A stretch of DNA of 64,000 nt from Bacteroidales bacterium (lineage in GTDB: Bacteria; Bacteroidota; Bacteroidia; Bacteroidales; UBA932), in the NCBI GenBank assembly GCA_015060245.1, contig SUYU01000012.1, positions 21,378 to 85,377 of the forward strand. Reading direction: 5' to 3'. The position numbers were made by a program, and so were the translations under genes. The notes beneath the pieces are model-generated. The model worked only from the letters and a program-made list of their open reading frames with translations. It had not been told where the DNA came from and made no database searches. Below, in pieces: positions 56,264 to 64,000 of this stretch (position 1 is its first letter; each line of letters begins with the position of its first letter).

Positions 56264-57618
56264 CTACAATTTCCGTCCTGCCAATTCAGAGAGTTCAGAA
56301 CGTTCGCCTTTTACTAGGTTGATGCTTGCAAAGAGTTCCTCGCCGTAGAGTTTTTCGGTAAGGTGGGTTAGACCGTTGGACCATCTGTCGAGGTAAGGCT
56401 GGTCTATTTGGTGAATATCACCGGTAAATACTATTTTGGTTCCCTCTCCGGCTCGGGTAATTATAGTTTTTACCTCATGTGGTGTGAGGTTCTGCGCCTC
56501 GTCAATTATGAAGAATACCTTTGAGAGGCTACGGCCCCTTATGTAGGCGAGAGGGGAGATGAGCAGTTTTTCCCGGCGGAGCATATCCTCAATCTTTATA
56601 TTTTCCCTGCTGGTATCTCTGAAATTTTTCTTATTACGGCAAGGTTGTCGTAGAGAGGAAGCATATATGGTCCAACTTTCTGTTGTGCGTCGCCAGGCAA
56701 AAAGCCTATCTCCTGGTTCTGGAGAGGTATTACCGGACGTGCCAGCAATATCTGGTCATACATATCAGACTGCTCAAGGGCTCCGGCGAGTGCAAGAAGG
56801 GTCTTTCCTGTACCTGCTGTGCCTGTTAGTGCTATAAGTTTGATATTGGGATCCATGATAAGGTCCATTGCAAGAGCCTGCTCGTCATTCCTTGGTTTGA
56901 TGCCGTATGCCGAAACTTCGCAATTGATGCCTTTTATGGTATCTGAGTCGGAGTGGTATCTGGCCAATACAGGTGGCAGTTTCTCCCCTTTGACTTGAGG
57001 TGTACGCCTGAATTTGTATAGTTGGTTGCTTGCCACCTTCTTATATTTGAGTTCCTTGGCTGTTACACCTTCGTTCTCTATACGGTCAATCATATCGTTG
57101 GCAAGACCCTTGACGCTTATTATGCGGGCTTCATTCTTGGCAACCTTCTCCTCTACGATATGGTCTGTCAAGTAGTCTTGAGCAAGCAATTGGAGGGCTC
57201 TGGCCTTCATCCTCAAATTTACATCTTTGGTAACAAGCCCTACTGTGCGCTCCGGATATTTGTTCTTTATCCAGATTGTTGTTGAGAGTATCCTGTGATC
57301 CTGTACATCATCCATAAAGCATCCTTCAAGTTCTGGCGGAAAAGGATGGTTTATCTCAATGGAGAGCCTGCCTCGTCCTTTGCCAAGCGGAAACCCCTTG
57401 TTGCTGTTGAACAGGCGCGGATCAGAGATCTTGTCAATAGCCCTTACAAACTCCCTTGCATTGTAGTTTATGGCGTCATTGCCCTTTTTGAACTTGTCGA
57501 GTTCTTCAAGCACTGCAATTGGAATTACAAGGTCATTTTCCTGAAAATTGTAGATGGCATTGTGGTCGTGTAGGATAACATTTGTATCCAGCACAAAGAT
57601 TTTTGGCAACTTTTCCAT
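56264..57618 (-). pseudogene. PIN-PhoH family ATPase gene with one-base frameshift
   Basis: The start at 57618 (MEKLPKIFVLDTNVILHD) begins a PIN domain (1-150), followed by a PhoH ATPase with Walker A GTAGTGKT. The frame stops at 56596 after [13 protein letters not shown]. The other frame, joined by adding one A in the A5 run complementary to 56625-56629, continues [19 protein letters not shown] into the rest of the PhoH domain ([21 protein letters not shown]alker [10 protein letters not shown]) to the stop at 56264. Restored length is about 450 residues, as in intact PhoH2-type proteins, which unwind and cut RNA. Either a real mutation in a homopolymer or a sequencing error. Confidence 0.85.
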
Positions 57619-57684
57619 AATATTGAATTTAAAGAAGGCTGGCTCAAAATTGAATTTGGACCAGCCTTGAATTATCATTTTAAA

Positions 57685-60600
57685 CTATTTCTGCTCTTGG
57701 CACCAGATTCTTCCGTTAATGAACAACTCAATCCATGGAGTCATCTCATTTCCGCAATCAGGTTGAGAACCTACATACGCCCCATTTGCATCGGCTTGTG
57801 GATAGTATGCCCAGTTCCATGGACGGAGACATCTCTCCGGATGAGGCATCATTGCAAGGTGGCGTCCGTCTGTGCTGCAGATACCGGCAATGCCCTGTGG
57901 TGAACCGTTAGGGTTGGCTGGGTATCCGTTGTGGGTATATCTCAATGCAACCTTAAAGTCGGACCAGTCATATTGAGGTTTGCCCTCTTCGTTGTTGAAA
58001 CCGAAGCCTTGGGCCTGTTGTACAGGGAATCCGAATTTACCCTCTCCGTGGGCAACCCAAATTCCGAGTTTGCTTCCTTTCAATGAGTTCAACAATACGC
58101 TTGGTGAGTCTTCTATAGTTACTCCAACAAAGTTGCTCTCATATTTGTGCGATGTGTTATGCAACATTTTTGGAGATATCTCCCTGTTTTGAGGCGTGAT
58201 AAGACCCAACTCTGCCATCAACTGGCAACCGTTGCACACACCAAGGCTCAAAGTATCCTTGCGCGCATAGAATTTGTCAAGGGCCGCTTTTGCCTTCTCG
58301 TTGTATAGGAAAGCACCTGCCCAACCTTTGGCTGAGCCAAGGGTGTCGGCATTTGAGAAGCCTCCCACAAATACTATCATCTGTATCTGTTCAAGTGTCT
58401 CCCTTCCGCTGATAAGGTCTGTCATATGAACATCCTTGACATTGAATCCTGCCATATATAGAGCCCAAGCCATCTCTCTGTCACCATTAGAACCCTTCTC
58501 GCGGATGATTGCAGCCACAGGCCTATTCTCCTCTGCAGGCCATTTGTATGCAGCGTTGTCGAGTTTTCCTGTAAATGATGCAGGGAAACTGTAAACCAAC
58601 GGCTGTTTTTTATAGTTCTGGAATCTCTCTTTTGCACACTCCTCTCCAACCTGACGGATATCAAACAGATATGAGGTCTTGAACCATAGATCCCTCAATT
58701 TGTCAATGTCAAGAAGAGCAGGAGCAGAGCCCTCAAGGAGAATCTCAATGCTTCTCTCATTTGTAGTCTCACCAATTACATAGGCCTTGACATCAATCAT
58801 TGAAACAATCTTCTCAACATCTTCAGATTTTACCTGAAGAAGTACTCCTGGGTTCTCGGAGAACATTACCCTTTCAAGATCGGCAGAAGCCAATGCTTTT
58901 CCGCAATCAGGAGATGCTGTAATCCTTATGCCGCCTTTTGTATTTGCAAAACACATTTCAAGTGCTGTGGTGATTATACCGCCGGCAGACACGTCATGTC
59001 CGGCAAGAACCATATTCTTTGAAATCAACTCCTGCACAGCAGCAAAACATTTTGCAAAGTAGTCGGGATTCTCAATATCTGGAGCCTGGTTTCCTATCTT
59101 GTTCACGATCTGTGCATATGCCGAACCTCCAAGGTTGAACTGTGGTTCGCCTGCGTTGTTGCATGCAAAAGGAATGTAAATGATCTTGCTGTCGGGAACA
59201 GGTTTCAAGTCAGGTTTTACAATATTATATATATCCTTTACAGGGGCTACGGTAGAGATGATGAGTGTACCCGGTGACAATACCTTCTCTCCGTTAGGAT
59301 ATGTCTGGGTCATGCTCATTGAGTCTTTACCTGTAGGAATGTTGATGTTCAATGCAATTGCAAAGTCGCTCGCGCCTTTTACAGCCCTGTACAGACGTGC
59401 ATTCTCACCCTTGTTGCGGCATGGCCACATCCAGTTTGCGCTCAAAGAGACTCCCTTGAGACCACCCTCAAGAGGTGTCCATACAACATTTGTCAAAGCC
59501 TCGGCAATAGCCATACGTGAACCTGCTGCAGGGTCAATCAGCGCAACAAGCGGTGCGTGGCCTATTGAAGTTGCAATACCCTCCTTGTTGTCATATCCGA
59601 TTGCTGTAACACCAAGGTTGTTCAAAGGCAATTGGATTTCACCGGTACACTGCTGTCCGGCAATAAGACCTGTAACCGAACGGTCAACTTTATTTGTAAG
59701 CCAATCCTTACATGCTACGCTCTCCAATTGAAGAACCTGTTTGAGATGCTCTTCAAACTCTTTGCTCTCTTTTGCAGGCTCAATTGCCTCAAATGCATAG
59801 TCCGAAGTCTCGTCTGTCATATATGTTTTAGGAGCAGAGCCAAACATATCCTTCATCTGAAGGTCAATGGCTGCCTCGCCGGTCTTCTCGTTCTTGAGTG
59901 TGAAGTTGTGGTTGCCGGTTGTCTCGCCAATTACATACATCGGAGCCCTCTCTCTCTCAGCAATTGCTTTAAGTTCAGCAACATCCTGCTCTTTCATTAC
60001 AAGACCCATACGCTCCTGGCTCTCGTTTCCTATAATCTCCTTCAAACTTAAAGTAGGGTCGCCGACAGGCAATTTGCTTATATCAATGTTTCCACCGGTC
60101 TCCTCAACAAGTTCGGAAAGGCAGTTCAAGTGTCCTCCGGCGCCATGGTCGTGTACACTTATAATGGTATTGTTGCTGCTCTCTGCGATTGAACGGATTG
60201 CATTGTATGCCCTCTTCTGCATCTCCGGATTTGAACGCTGGATTGCATTCAACTCAATGGCGTTTGCATATTGGCCTGTATTTACGGAACTTACTGCTCC
60301 ACCACCCATGCCGATACGGTAGTTGTCACCACCAAGAAGCACAACCTTGTCTCCAACAGCAGGGGTCTCTTTCAAGGCATCACGCTGTTTTGCATAACCT
60401 ACACCTCCGGCAAGCATTATCACTTTGTCAAAACCGAATTGAGGAGTATTGTATGCTGCACAATTTGTATCACGACAATCTGTCTTCTCCTGCTCCAATG
60501 TCAAAAGGCTACCGCAAATTACACATTGGCCGAACTTGTTGCCGAAGTCGCTCGCACCGTTGCTGGCCTTTGTAAGAATCTCCTGTGGAGTCTGGTACAA

Positions 60601-61644
60601 CCACTCTCTTGGTTCTGATTTCTCCCAGGTTCTCTCTGTCTTGAGTGCCTCTACGCATGAAGCATCCTCCATTGTTGCCGCAAGTGACGCACAGGTCTCC
60701 TCCTTGTTGATACCCGGATTTGCCTCAATCTTGTCGTTGAAACGGGTGTATGAAGTCATGTAGACAGCGGTACCGGCTATAGGGAAACTTCCTTTTCCTC
60801 CTGCGATCCTGTCCCTGATCTCACCGCCACTTCCTGTTGCTGCACCGTTGAAAGGCTCAACGGTTGTAGGAAAGTTGTGTGTTTCGGCCTTTAGGCTTAT
60901 TACAGTCTTCTCATCTTTTGTTATGTAGAAGTCAGGCTTGCTTCCGCTTGCCGGATGGAACATCTTGATTTGGGGACCGTCAATGAATGCACAGTTGTCT
61001 TTATATGCGCTCACAATAAGGTTAGGATTCTCCTGGCTTGTCTTTTTGATCATCTTGAAGAGTGAACTCTCCATCTCCTTGCCGTCGATGATAAAGACTC
61101 CGTTGAAAATTTTATGGCGGCAGTGCTCACTGTTTACCTGTGAAAAACCGAACACCTCACTGTCGGTAAGGCCCCTGCCTATCTTCTTGCTCAAGCCCTT
61201 CAAATACTCAATCTCTTCTGGGTTAAGGGCAAGACCCTCCTGTTGGTTGTAAGCCTCCAGTTCTGAATCAGATATGTATACAACAGGCTCAGGCTGCTTG
61301 TCAATTGTAAATATATCCTGGTCAAGAGAGGTGTAGAAACGCTGCAACATCTTGTCATACTGCACATCTTTTGATTCAACCTCAAAAAATTCCTCTATTC
61401 TCTCAATTCCTGTTATGTTCATGTTTTGTGTAATCTCAACGGCTGTGGTACTCCAAGGTGTGATCATCTCCCTTCTTGGTCCGACAAAGTTGCCTTTGAT
61501 GCACTCTATTGCGCGGTCTGCGCTTGCCATTAATTCCGCATTGCCGAAGAGCCACTCCAGAGCACAGATGTTCTCCGATGAAAGTTCCAATGCTGCCTTT
61601 ACAGCGATGACAGGCCCGTTGCCTGCTCTAAAGAAAAGAATCAT
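57685..61644 (-). CDS. purL: Phosphoribosylformylglycinamidine synthase
   Basis: 1319 residues, the large single-chain form. The linker contains GFSQVNSEHCRHKIF near 175, the synthetase domains ETHNFPTTVEPFNGAATGSGGEIRD and HDHGAGGHLNCLSELVEE, and the C-terminal glutaminase SLGVCNGCQLMAEL with catalytic cysteine and MMPHPERC near the end. It converts FGAR to FGAM with ATP and glutamine in purine synthesis. Its intact amidotransferase contrasts with that of guaA. The start is MILFFRAGNG. Confidence 0.96.
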   Translation of the reverse strand: MILFFRAGNGPVIAVKAALELSSENICALEWLFGNAELMASADRAIECIKGNFVGPRREMITPWSTTAVEITQNMNITGIERIEEFFEVESKDVQYDKMLQRFYTSLDQDIFTIDKQPEPVVYISDSELEAYNQQEGLALNPEEIEYLKGLSKKIGRGLTDSEVFGFSQVNSEHCRHKIFNGVFIIDGKEMESSLFKMIKKTSQENPNLIVSAYKDNCAFIDGPQIKMFHPASGSKPDFYITKDEKTVISLKAETHNFPTTVEPFNGAATGSGGEIRDRIAGGKGSFPIAGTAVYMTSYTRFNDKIEANPGINKEETCASLAATMEDASCVEALKTERTWEKSEPREWLYQTPQEILTKASNGASDFGNKFGQCVICGSLLTLEQEKTDCRDTNCAAYNTPQFGFDKVIMLAGGVGYAKQRDALKETPAVGDKVVLLGGDNYRIGMGGGAVSSVNTGQYANAIELNAIQRSNPEMQKRAYNAIRSIAESSNNTIISVHDHGAGGHLNCLSELVEETGGNIDISKLPVGDPTLSLKEIIGNESQERMGLVMKEQDVAELKAIAERERAPMYVIGETTGNHNFTLKNEKTGEAAIDLQMKDMFGSAPKTYMTDETSDYAFEAIEPAKESKEFEEHLKQVLQLESVACKDWLTNKVDRSVTGLIAGQQCTGEIQLPLNNLGVTAIGYDNKEGIATSIGHAPLVALIDPAAGSRMAIAEALTNVVWTPLEGGLKGVSLSANWMWPCRNKGENARLYRAVKGASDFAIALNINIPTGKDSMSMTQTYPNGEKVLSPGTLIISTVAPVKDIYNIVKPDLKPVPDSKIIYIPFACNNAGEPQFNLGGSAYAQIVNKIGNQAPDIENPDYFAKCFAAVQELISKNMVLAGHDVSAGGIITTALEMCFANTKGGIRITASPDCGKALASADLERVMFSENPGVLLQVKSEDVEKIVSMIDVKAYVIGETTNERSIEILLEGSAPALLDIDKLRDLWFKTSYLFDIRQVGEECAKERFQNYKKQPLVYSFPASFTGKLDNAAYKWPAEENRPVAAIIREKGSNGDREMAWALYMAGFNVKDVHMTDLISGRETLEQIQMIVFVGGFSNADTLGSAKGWAGAFLYNEKAKAALDKFYARKDTLSLGVCNGCQLMAELGLITPQNREISPKMLHNTSHKYESNFVGVTIEDSPSVLLNSLKGSKLGIWVAHGEGKFGFPVQQAQGFGFNNEEGKPQYDWSDFKVALRYTHNGYPANPNGSPQGIAGICSTDGRHLAMMPHPERCLRPWNWAYYPQADANGAYVGSQPDCGNEMTPWIELFINGRIWCQEQK

Positions 61645-61751
61645 AGATTGTTATATGGTTTTATTGTAATTTTCAAAAAGGTAAAATTACTAATTTTTTT
61701 TCAAAGAAACGGAGTATGTGCCAAATAATCACTACTTGAAGATAAAATTCT

Positions 61752-61759
61752 TATTTTTG
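61752..61759 (+). promoter_or_regulatory. Candidate -7 element of folC
   Basis: TATTTTTG matches TAnnTTTG, 90 bases before the folC start. Confidence 0.45.
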
Positions 61760-61849
61760 TTGCAGTTTTTCATTTGGACCGAGTGGAGGGTAATATGCCG
61801 ATGTGCTGTTTCAGATGGCTTCACAAGGTGCTTTTTATGAATTTGAATT

Positions 61850-63466
61850 ATGACCGAGCAAGAGTATAAGAAGGAGATTGATTATATCTTCAACAGGTTC
61901 CCGTCGTTCCAGAAGGTTGGTGCCGGTGCGTACAAGCCGGGTATTGAGGGTATGGCGCTTTTGGCGCAGGCGTGCGGAAATCCGCATCTTCAATTCAGAT
62001 CAATCCATGTGGCAGGGACAAACGGCAAAGGCTCCACAAGCCACATGATTGCGGCTGCATTGAGCCGGATTCCACGCTGTGCTGTAAAGTGGTGCGGCAA
62101 AGATGACAAGACTCCGGCTGAAGAGTGTGGAAATGAATCAGATTACATCACTTCGCGCAAACTGAAAGTAGGACTCTATACCTCGCCCCATCTGGTTGAT
62201 TTCAGGGAGAGGATAAAAGTCTCATCCGATGAAGGGTTCCAGATGATTACTGAGGAGTTCGTCTATAATTTCATAATGCTCTACAAACGTCGTTTTGAGG
62301 AGATTGGAGCCTCTTTCTTTGAGATAACCACAGCAATGGCCTTTGCCTGGTTTGCCCATTCTGGAGTTGATGTAGCAGTGGTGGAGTGCGGTTTGGGCGG
62401 CAGGCTCGACTCTACCAATATCCTGACACCGCAGTTGAGCGTCATTACCAATATAGGACTTGACCATTGTGATTTCCTTGGCTCTGAACCGGAGTCGATT
62501 GCGCTGGAAAAGGCGGGAATCATAAAACCATCTGTGCCGGTTGTTATAGGGGAGGAGTCTGGTGTAGGTAATGTCTTTGTAAAAAAGGCTCAAGAGTGTG
62601 GCGCACCACTGGTGTGGGCTGAAAAATATCAGAGCAGACTGCTGCTCCGTTATGGACTTGATTTGCAGAGTCTTGATTTGCAGGGTGCATGTCAGGATAA
62701 AAATATAAAGAGCGTAACCGCTGCGGTTGAATTGTGGATTGGAACTCAATGCAATGGACTGACATCAGATGAGAGGTTGAGTGCAGATAATGGCCCGATT
62801 GTAAATGAGGGGATATTATGCGGTAATGTATTGTCGGCAGATGATTTGTTGTCTGCAGATAATGATATGCATCAAGCCAAAGGTTATTCCAGTGAGAGTG
62901 AAGAGGCAGGAGGTTTTTCCGCTGTCGGGAAGGAGAAGGAGATTCTTGAGGATGTTGTTGCGGCTATACATGGCGCAGCAAAATTGACAGGTCTCAGAGG
63001 AAGGTGGGAAGTGTTGGGCAAGAAGCCTTTTATTGTGTGTGATACTGGTCATAACTCTCATGGATTCAAATTGTTAGGTAAACAGATAATGGAAAGGTTT
63101 GTCCAGGGCAGGTTTAAAAGACTTGTAATGTTTTTTGGCGTTGTTGCCGACAAGGATCTTGATTCCATATCGGAATATTTGCCAAAATCCGGTGTAGCAG
63201 GCGGTTGTGGCGAGGGTGTTGTCCAGTACCGGTTTGTGAACGCAAGGGGAACGAGGTCATTGCCTGCAGATAAGTTGAAGGAGAGAATGGCGGCTATGGG
63301 TTTTGAAGGGAGTGCCGTGCATGACGGCAATATTGGTATGAATATGCAGCACTATATGGATGAAGTGTCGGCCAGGGCAGATTTGTCTGAAACTGATATG
63401 GTATTTATAGGTGGAAGTACTTTTGTTGTGGCGGAAGCAATAGAGTTTTTTGATGGCAGAAGGTAA
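61850..63466 (+). CDS. folC: Folylpolyglutamate/dihydrofolate synthase with inserts
   Basis: 538 residues against about 430 usual. Mur-ligase-type motifs are intact: HVAGTNGKGSTSHM P-loop near 55, YTSPHLVDFRERI, VVECGLGGRLDSTN near 178, TNIGLDHCDFLG, and VCDTGHNSHG. It adds glutamate to folates and makes dihydrofolate from dihydropteroate. Odd: an insert of about 25 residues after the first helix (AVKWCGKDDKTPAEECGNES), and one of about 70 (about 265-360) with tandem SLDLQ and repeated LSADN/LSADD segments, encoded partly by a 15-bp tandem repeat at 62657-62686. Confidence 0.88.
   Translation: MTEQEYKKEIDYIFNRFPSFQKVGAGAYKPGIEGMALLAQACGNPHLQFRSIHVAGTNGKGSTSHMIAAALSRIPRCAVKWCGKDDKTPAEECGNESDYITSRKLKVGLYTSPHLVDFRERIKVSSDEGFQMITEEFVYNFIMLYKRRFEEIGASFFEITTAMAFAWFAHSGVDVAVVECGLGGRLDSTNILTPQLSVITNIGLDHCDFLGSEPESIALEKAGIIKPSVPVVIGEESGVGNVFVKKAQECGAPLVWAEKYQSRLLLRYGLDLQSLDLQGACQDKNIKSVTAAVELWIGTQCNGLTSDERLSADNGPIVNEGILCGNVLSADDLLSADNDMHQAKGYSSESEEAGGFSAVGKEKEILEDVVAAIHGAAKLTGLRGRWEVLGKKPFIVCDTGHNSHGFKLLGKQIMERFVQGRFKRLVMFFGVVADKDLDSISEYLPKSGVAGGCGEGVVQYRFVNARGTRSLPADKLKERMAAMGFEGSAVHDGNIGMNMQHYMDEVSARADLSETDMVFIGGSTFVVAEAIEFFDGRR
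62657..62686 (+). repeat. 15-bp tandem repeat inside folC
   Basis: CTTGATTTGCAG at 62657-62668 recurs at 62672-62683 with period 15, coding for LDLQS-LDLQG. It lies at the start of the lineage-specific insert. Confidence 0.75.
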
Positions 63467-63490
63467 AAAATATTATTTTTTTAATTTTTT

Positions 63491-63521
63491 TTTGGAGAAT
63501 TAAAAATAATGTCTACCTTTG
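63491..63521 (+). promoter_or_regulatory. Consensus promoter of the tRNA-Val pair
   Basis: TTTG at 63491-63494, 19-base spacer, TACCTTTG at 63514-63521; it is one of two full consensus promoters I found in the window. Confidence 0.65.
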
Positions 63522-63549
63522 CAATCCCAAACGGAAACGATGGGTTAAA

Positions 63550-63624
63550 GGGAGCATAGCTCAGCTGGTTTAGAGCATCTGCCTTACAAGCAGAGGGTCA
63601 TAGGTTCGAATCCTATTGCTCCCA
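63550..63624 (+). tRNA. tRNA-Val (anticodon TAC), copy 1
   Basis: Acceptor GGGAGCA pairs with TGCTCCC; the anticodon loop CTTACAA gives TAC; the T-arm is TAGG TTCGAAT CCTA. CCA is not fully encoded (ACAA follows). Confidence 0.93.
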
Positions 63625-63679
63625 CAAAAACAAGTTCTTAAAAAGTTTTCTTGTAATTGGACCGTAGTGGTCACGATTC

Positions 63680-63754
63680 GGGAGCATAGCTCAGCTGGTT
63701 TAGAGCATCTGCCTTACAAGCAGAGGGTCATAGGTTCGAATCCTATTGCTCCCA
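63680..63754 (+). tRNA. tRNA-Val (anticodon TAC), copy 2
   Basis: Identical 75-base body to copy 1, 55 bases further on and probably in the same transcript. Here the genome does encode CCA (63755-63757). Confidence 0.93.
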
Positions 63755-63801
63755 CCACTTTTTGAGATTAAAGTTTTCATAGTGTATTTTTAAGTGTTTT
63801 G

Positions 63802-63834
63802 GAGGTCTGCGAAAGCAGGGCTCTTTTTTTGTTT
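63802..63834 (+). terminator. Terminator of the tRNA-Val transcript
   Basis: GAGGTCTGC-GAAA-GCAGGGCTC, one mismatch and one wobble, followed by seven T. Confidence 0.7.
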
Positions 63835-63939
63835 TAGTACGCTTCTGTTTCAGGCTGGTCACGTTGGTTCTTTTCGGTAATGTGGACAAAAACGGTTGGT
63901 GATACCCTATATAACATATTGATAAATAGAAAGATGTAG

Positions 63940-63971
63940 TAAATTAGATGAAACGCGTTTCATCTAATTTA
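63940..63971. promoter_or_regulatory. 32-bp perfect palindrome, likely operator
   Basis: Perfectly self-complementary, centred on ACGCGT at 63955/63956, with core GATGAAACGCGTTTCATC. A central CG flanked by AAA/TTT in a palindrome is the LacI-family operator style. It ends seven bases before an ATG. Confidence 0.55.
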
Positions 63972-63978
63972 TTATTTT

Positions 63979-64000
63979 ATGTCAAAAACGAGACGAGAGA
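63979..64000 (+). CDS. Start of an unidentified gene
   Basis: ATG followed by MSKTRRE, then the window ends. Too short to identify. It lies directly behind the palindrome, so it is probably controlled by it. Confidence 0.35.

Noticed and set aside
56600..56650. Programmed -1 frameshift in the PhoH gene
   Set aside because: Zero-frame codons AGA AAA ATT do not form a good slippery heptamer (AGA would re-pair poorly). A plain indel in the A-run is simpler.

Overview
The window looks like a chromosomal segment from an anaerobic member of the Bacteroidales. Three things support this: a Mfa/Fim-type fimbrial locus with the accessory families DUF3575 and DUF3868; promoters of the Bacteroidetes type (TAnnTTTG at -7, sometimes TTTG at -33); and Bacteroidales-style genes such as a serine palmitoyltransferase-like enzyme, a GluP/FucP-type sugar transporter, pyruvate phosphate dikinase and hydrogenase maturases. 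I cannot name a genus.

Layout. 1-958 (-): 5' part of a tryptophanase-family lyase gene. 959-1675: long regulatory gap with a pair of 16-bp inverted repeats 166 bp apart and a consensus promoter. 1676-11312 (+): fimbrial operon (DUF3575, DUF3868, major Mfa1-like fimbrillin, internal terminator, Mfa2-like anchor, minor fimbrillin, 1057-aa putative tip protein). 11585-14722: thioredoxin-like lipoprotein and an outer-membrane barrel protein. 14828-19724: tRNA-Leu, an orphan PurL-like C-domain protein, cardiolipin synthase, sugar transporter, ROK glucokinase. 19874-30944 (-): hydroxyacid dehydrogenase, SDR, serine palmitoyltransferase-like enzyme, M23/LysM peptidase, gyrB, barrel protein, TPR protein. 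31032-33717 (+): ftsE, nth, a XerC/D recombinase with inserts. 34051-35358 (-): a GMP synthase with a gutted glutaminase domain. 35467-40060 (+): typA, then DUF177-rpmF-plsX-fabH.

40130-47700 is a horizontally acquired segment. A tRNA-Arg gene is abutted by a serine-recombinase remnant whose C-terminus reads into the tRNA, then a truncated XRE regulator, then a tight seven-gene TetR/TolC/HlyD/ABC efflux operon with visibly higher GC and different codon use.

47774-50578 (-) is the most unusual part: a 47-residue membrane miniprotein, a 787-residue GNAT acetyltransferase/DEAD-box helicase/DbpA-domain fusion, and a 91-residue acidic protein, apparently one operon. It diverges from hydF-hydE (50942-53269 +) across a gap carrying an iterated CGTTTGYAGA motif. 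Then come ppdK, a PIN-PhoH gene broken by one base, purL, folC with lineage-specific inserts, two nearly identical tRNA-Val genes, and a 32-bp perfect palindrome before a gene that runs off the window. The octamer TGTCGGGA occurs about 20 times across the window and I found none in the acquired island.
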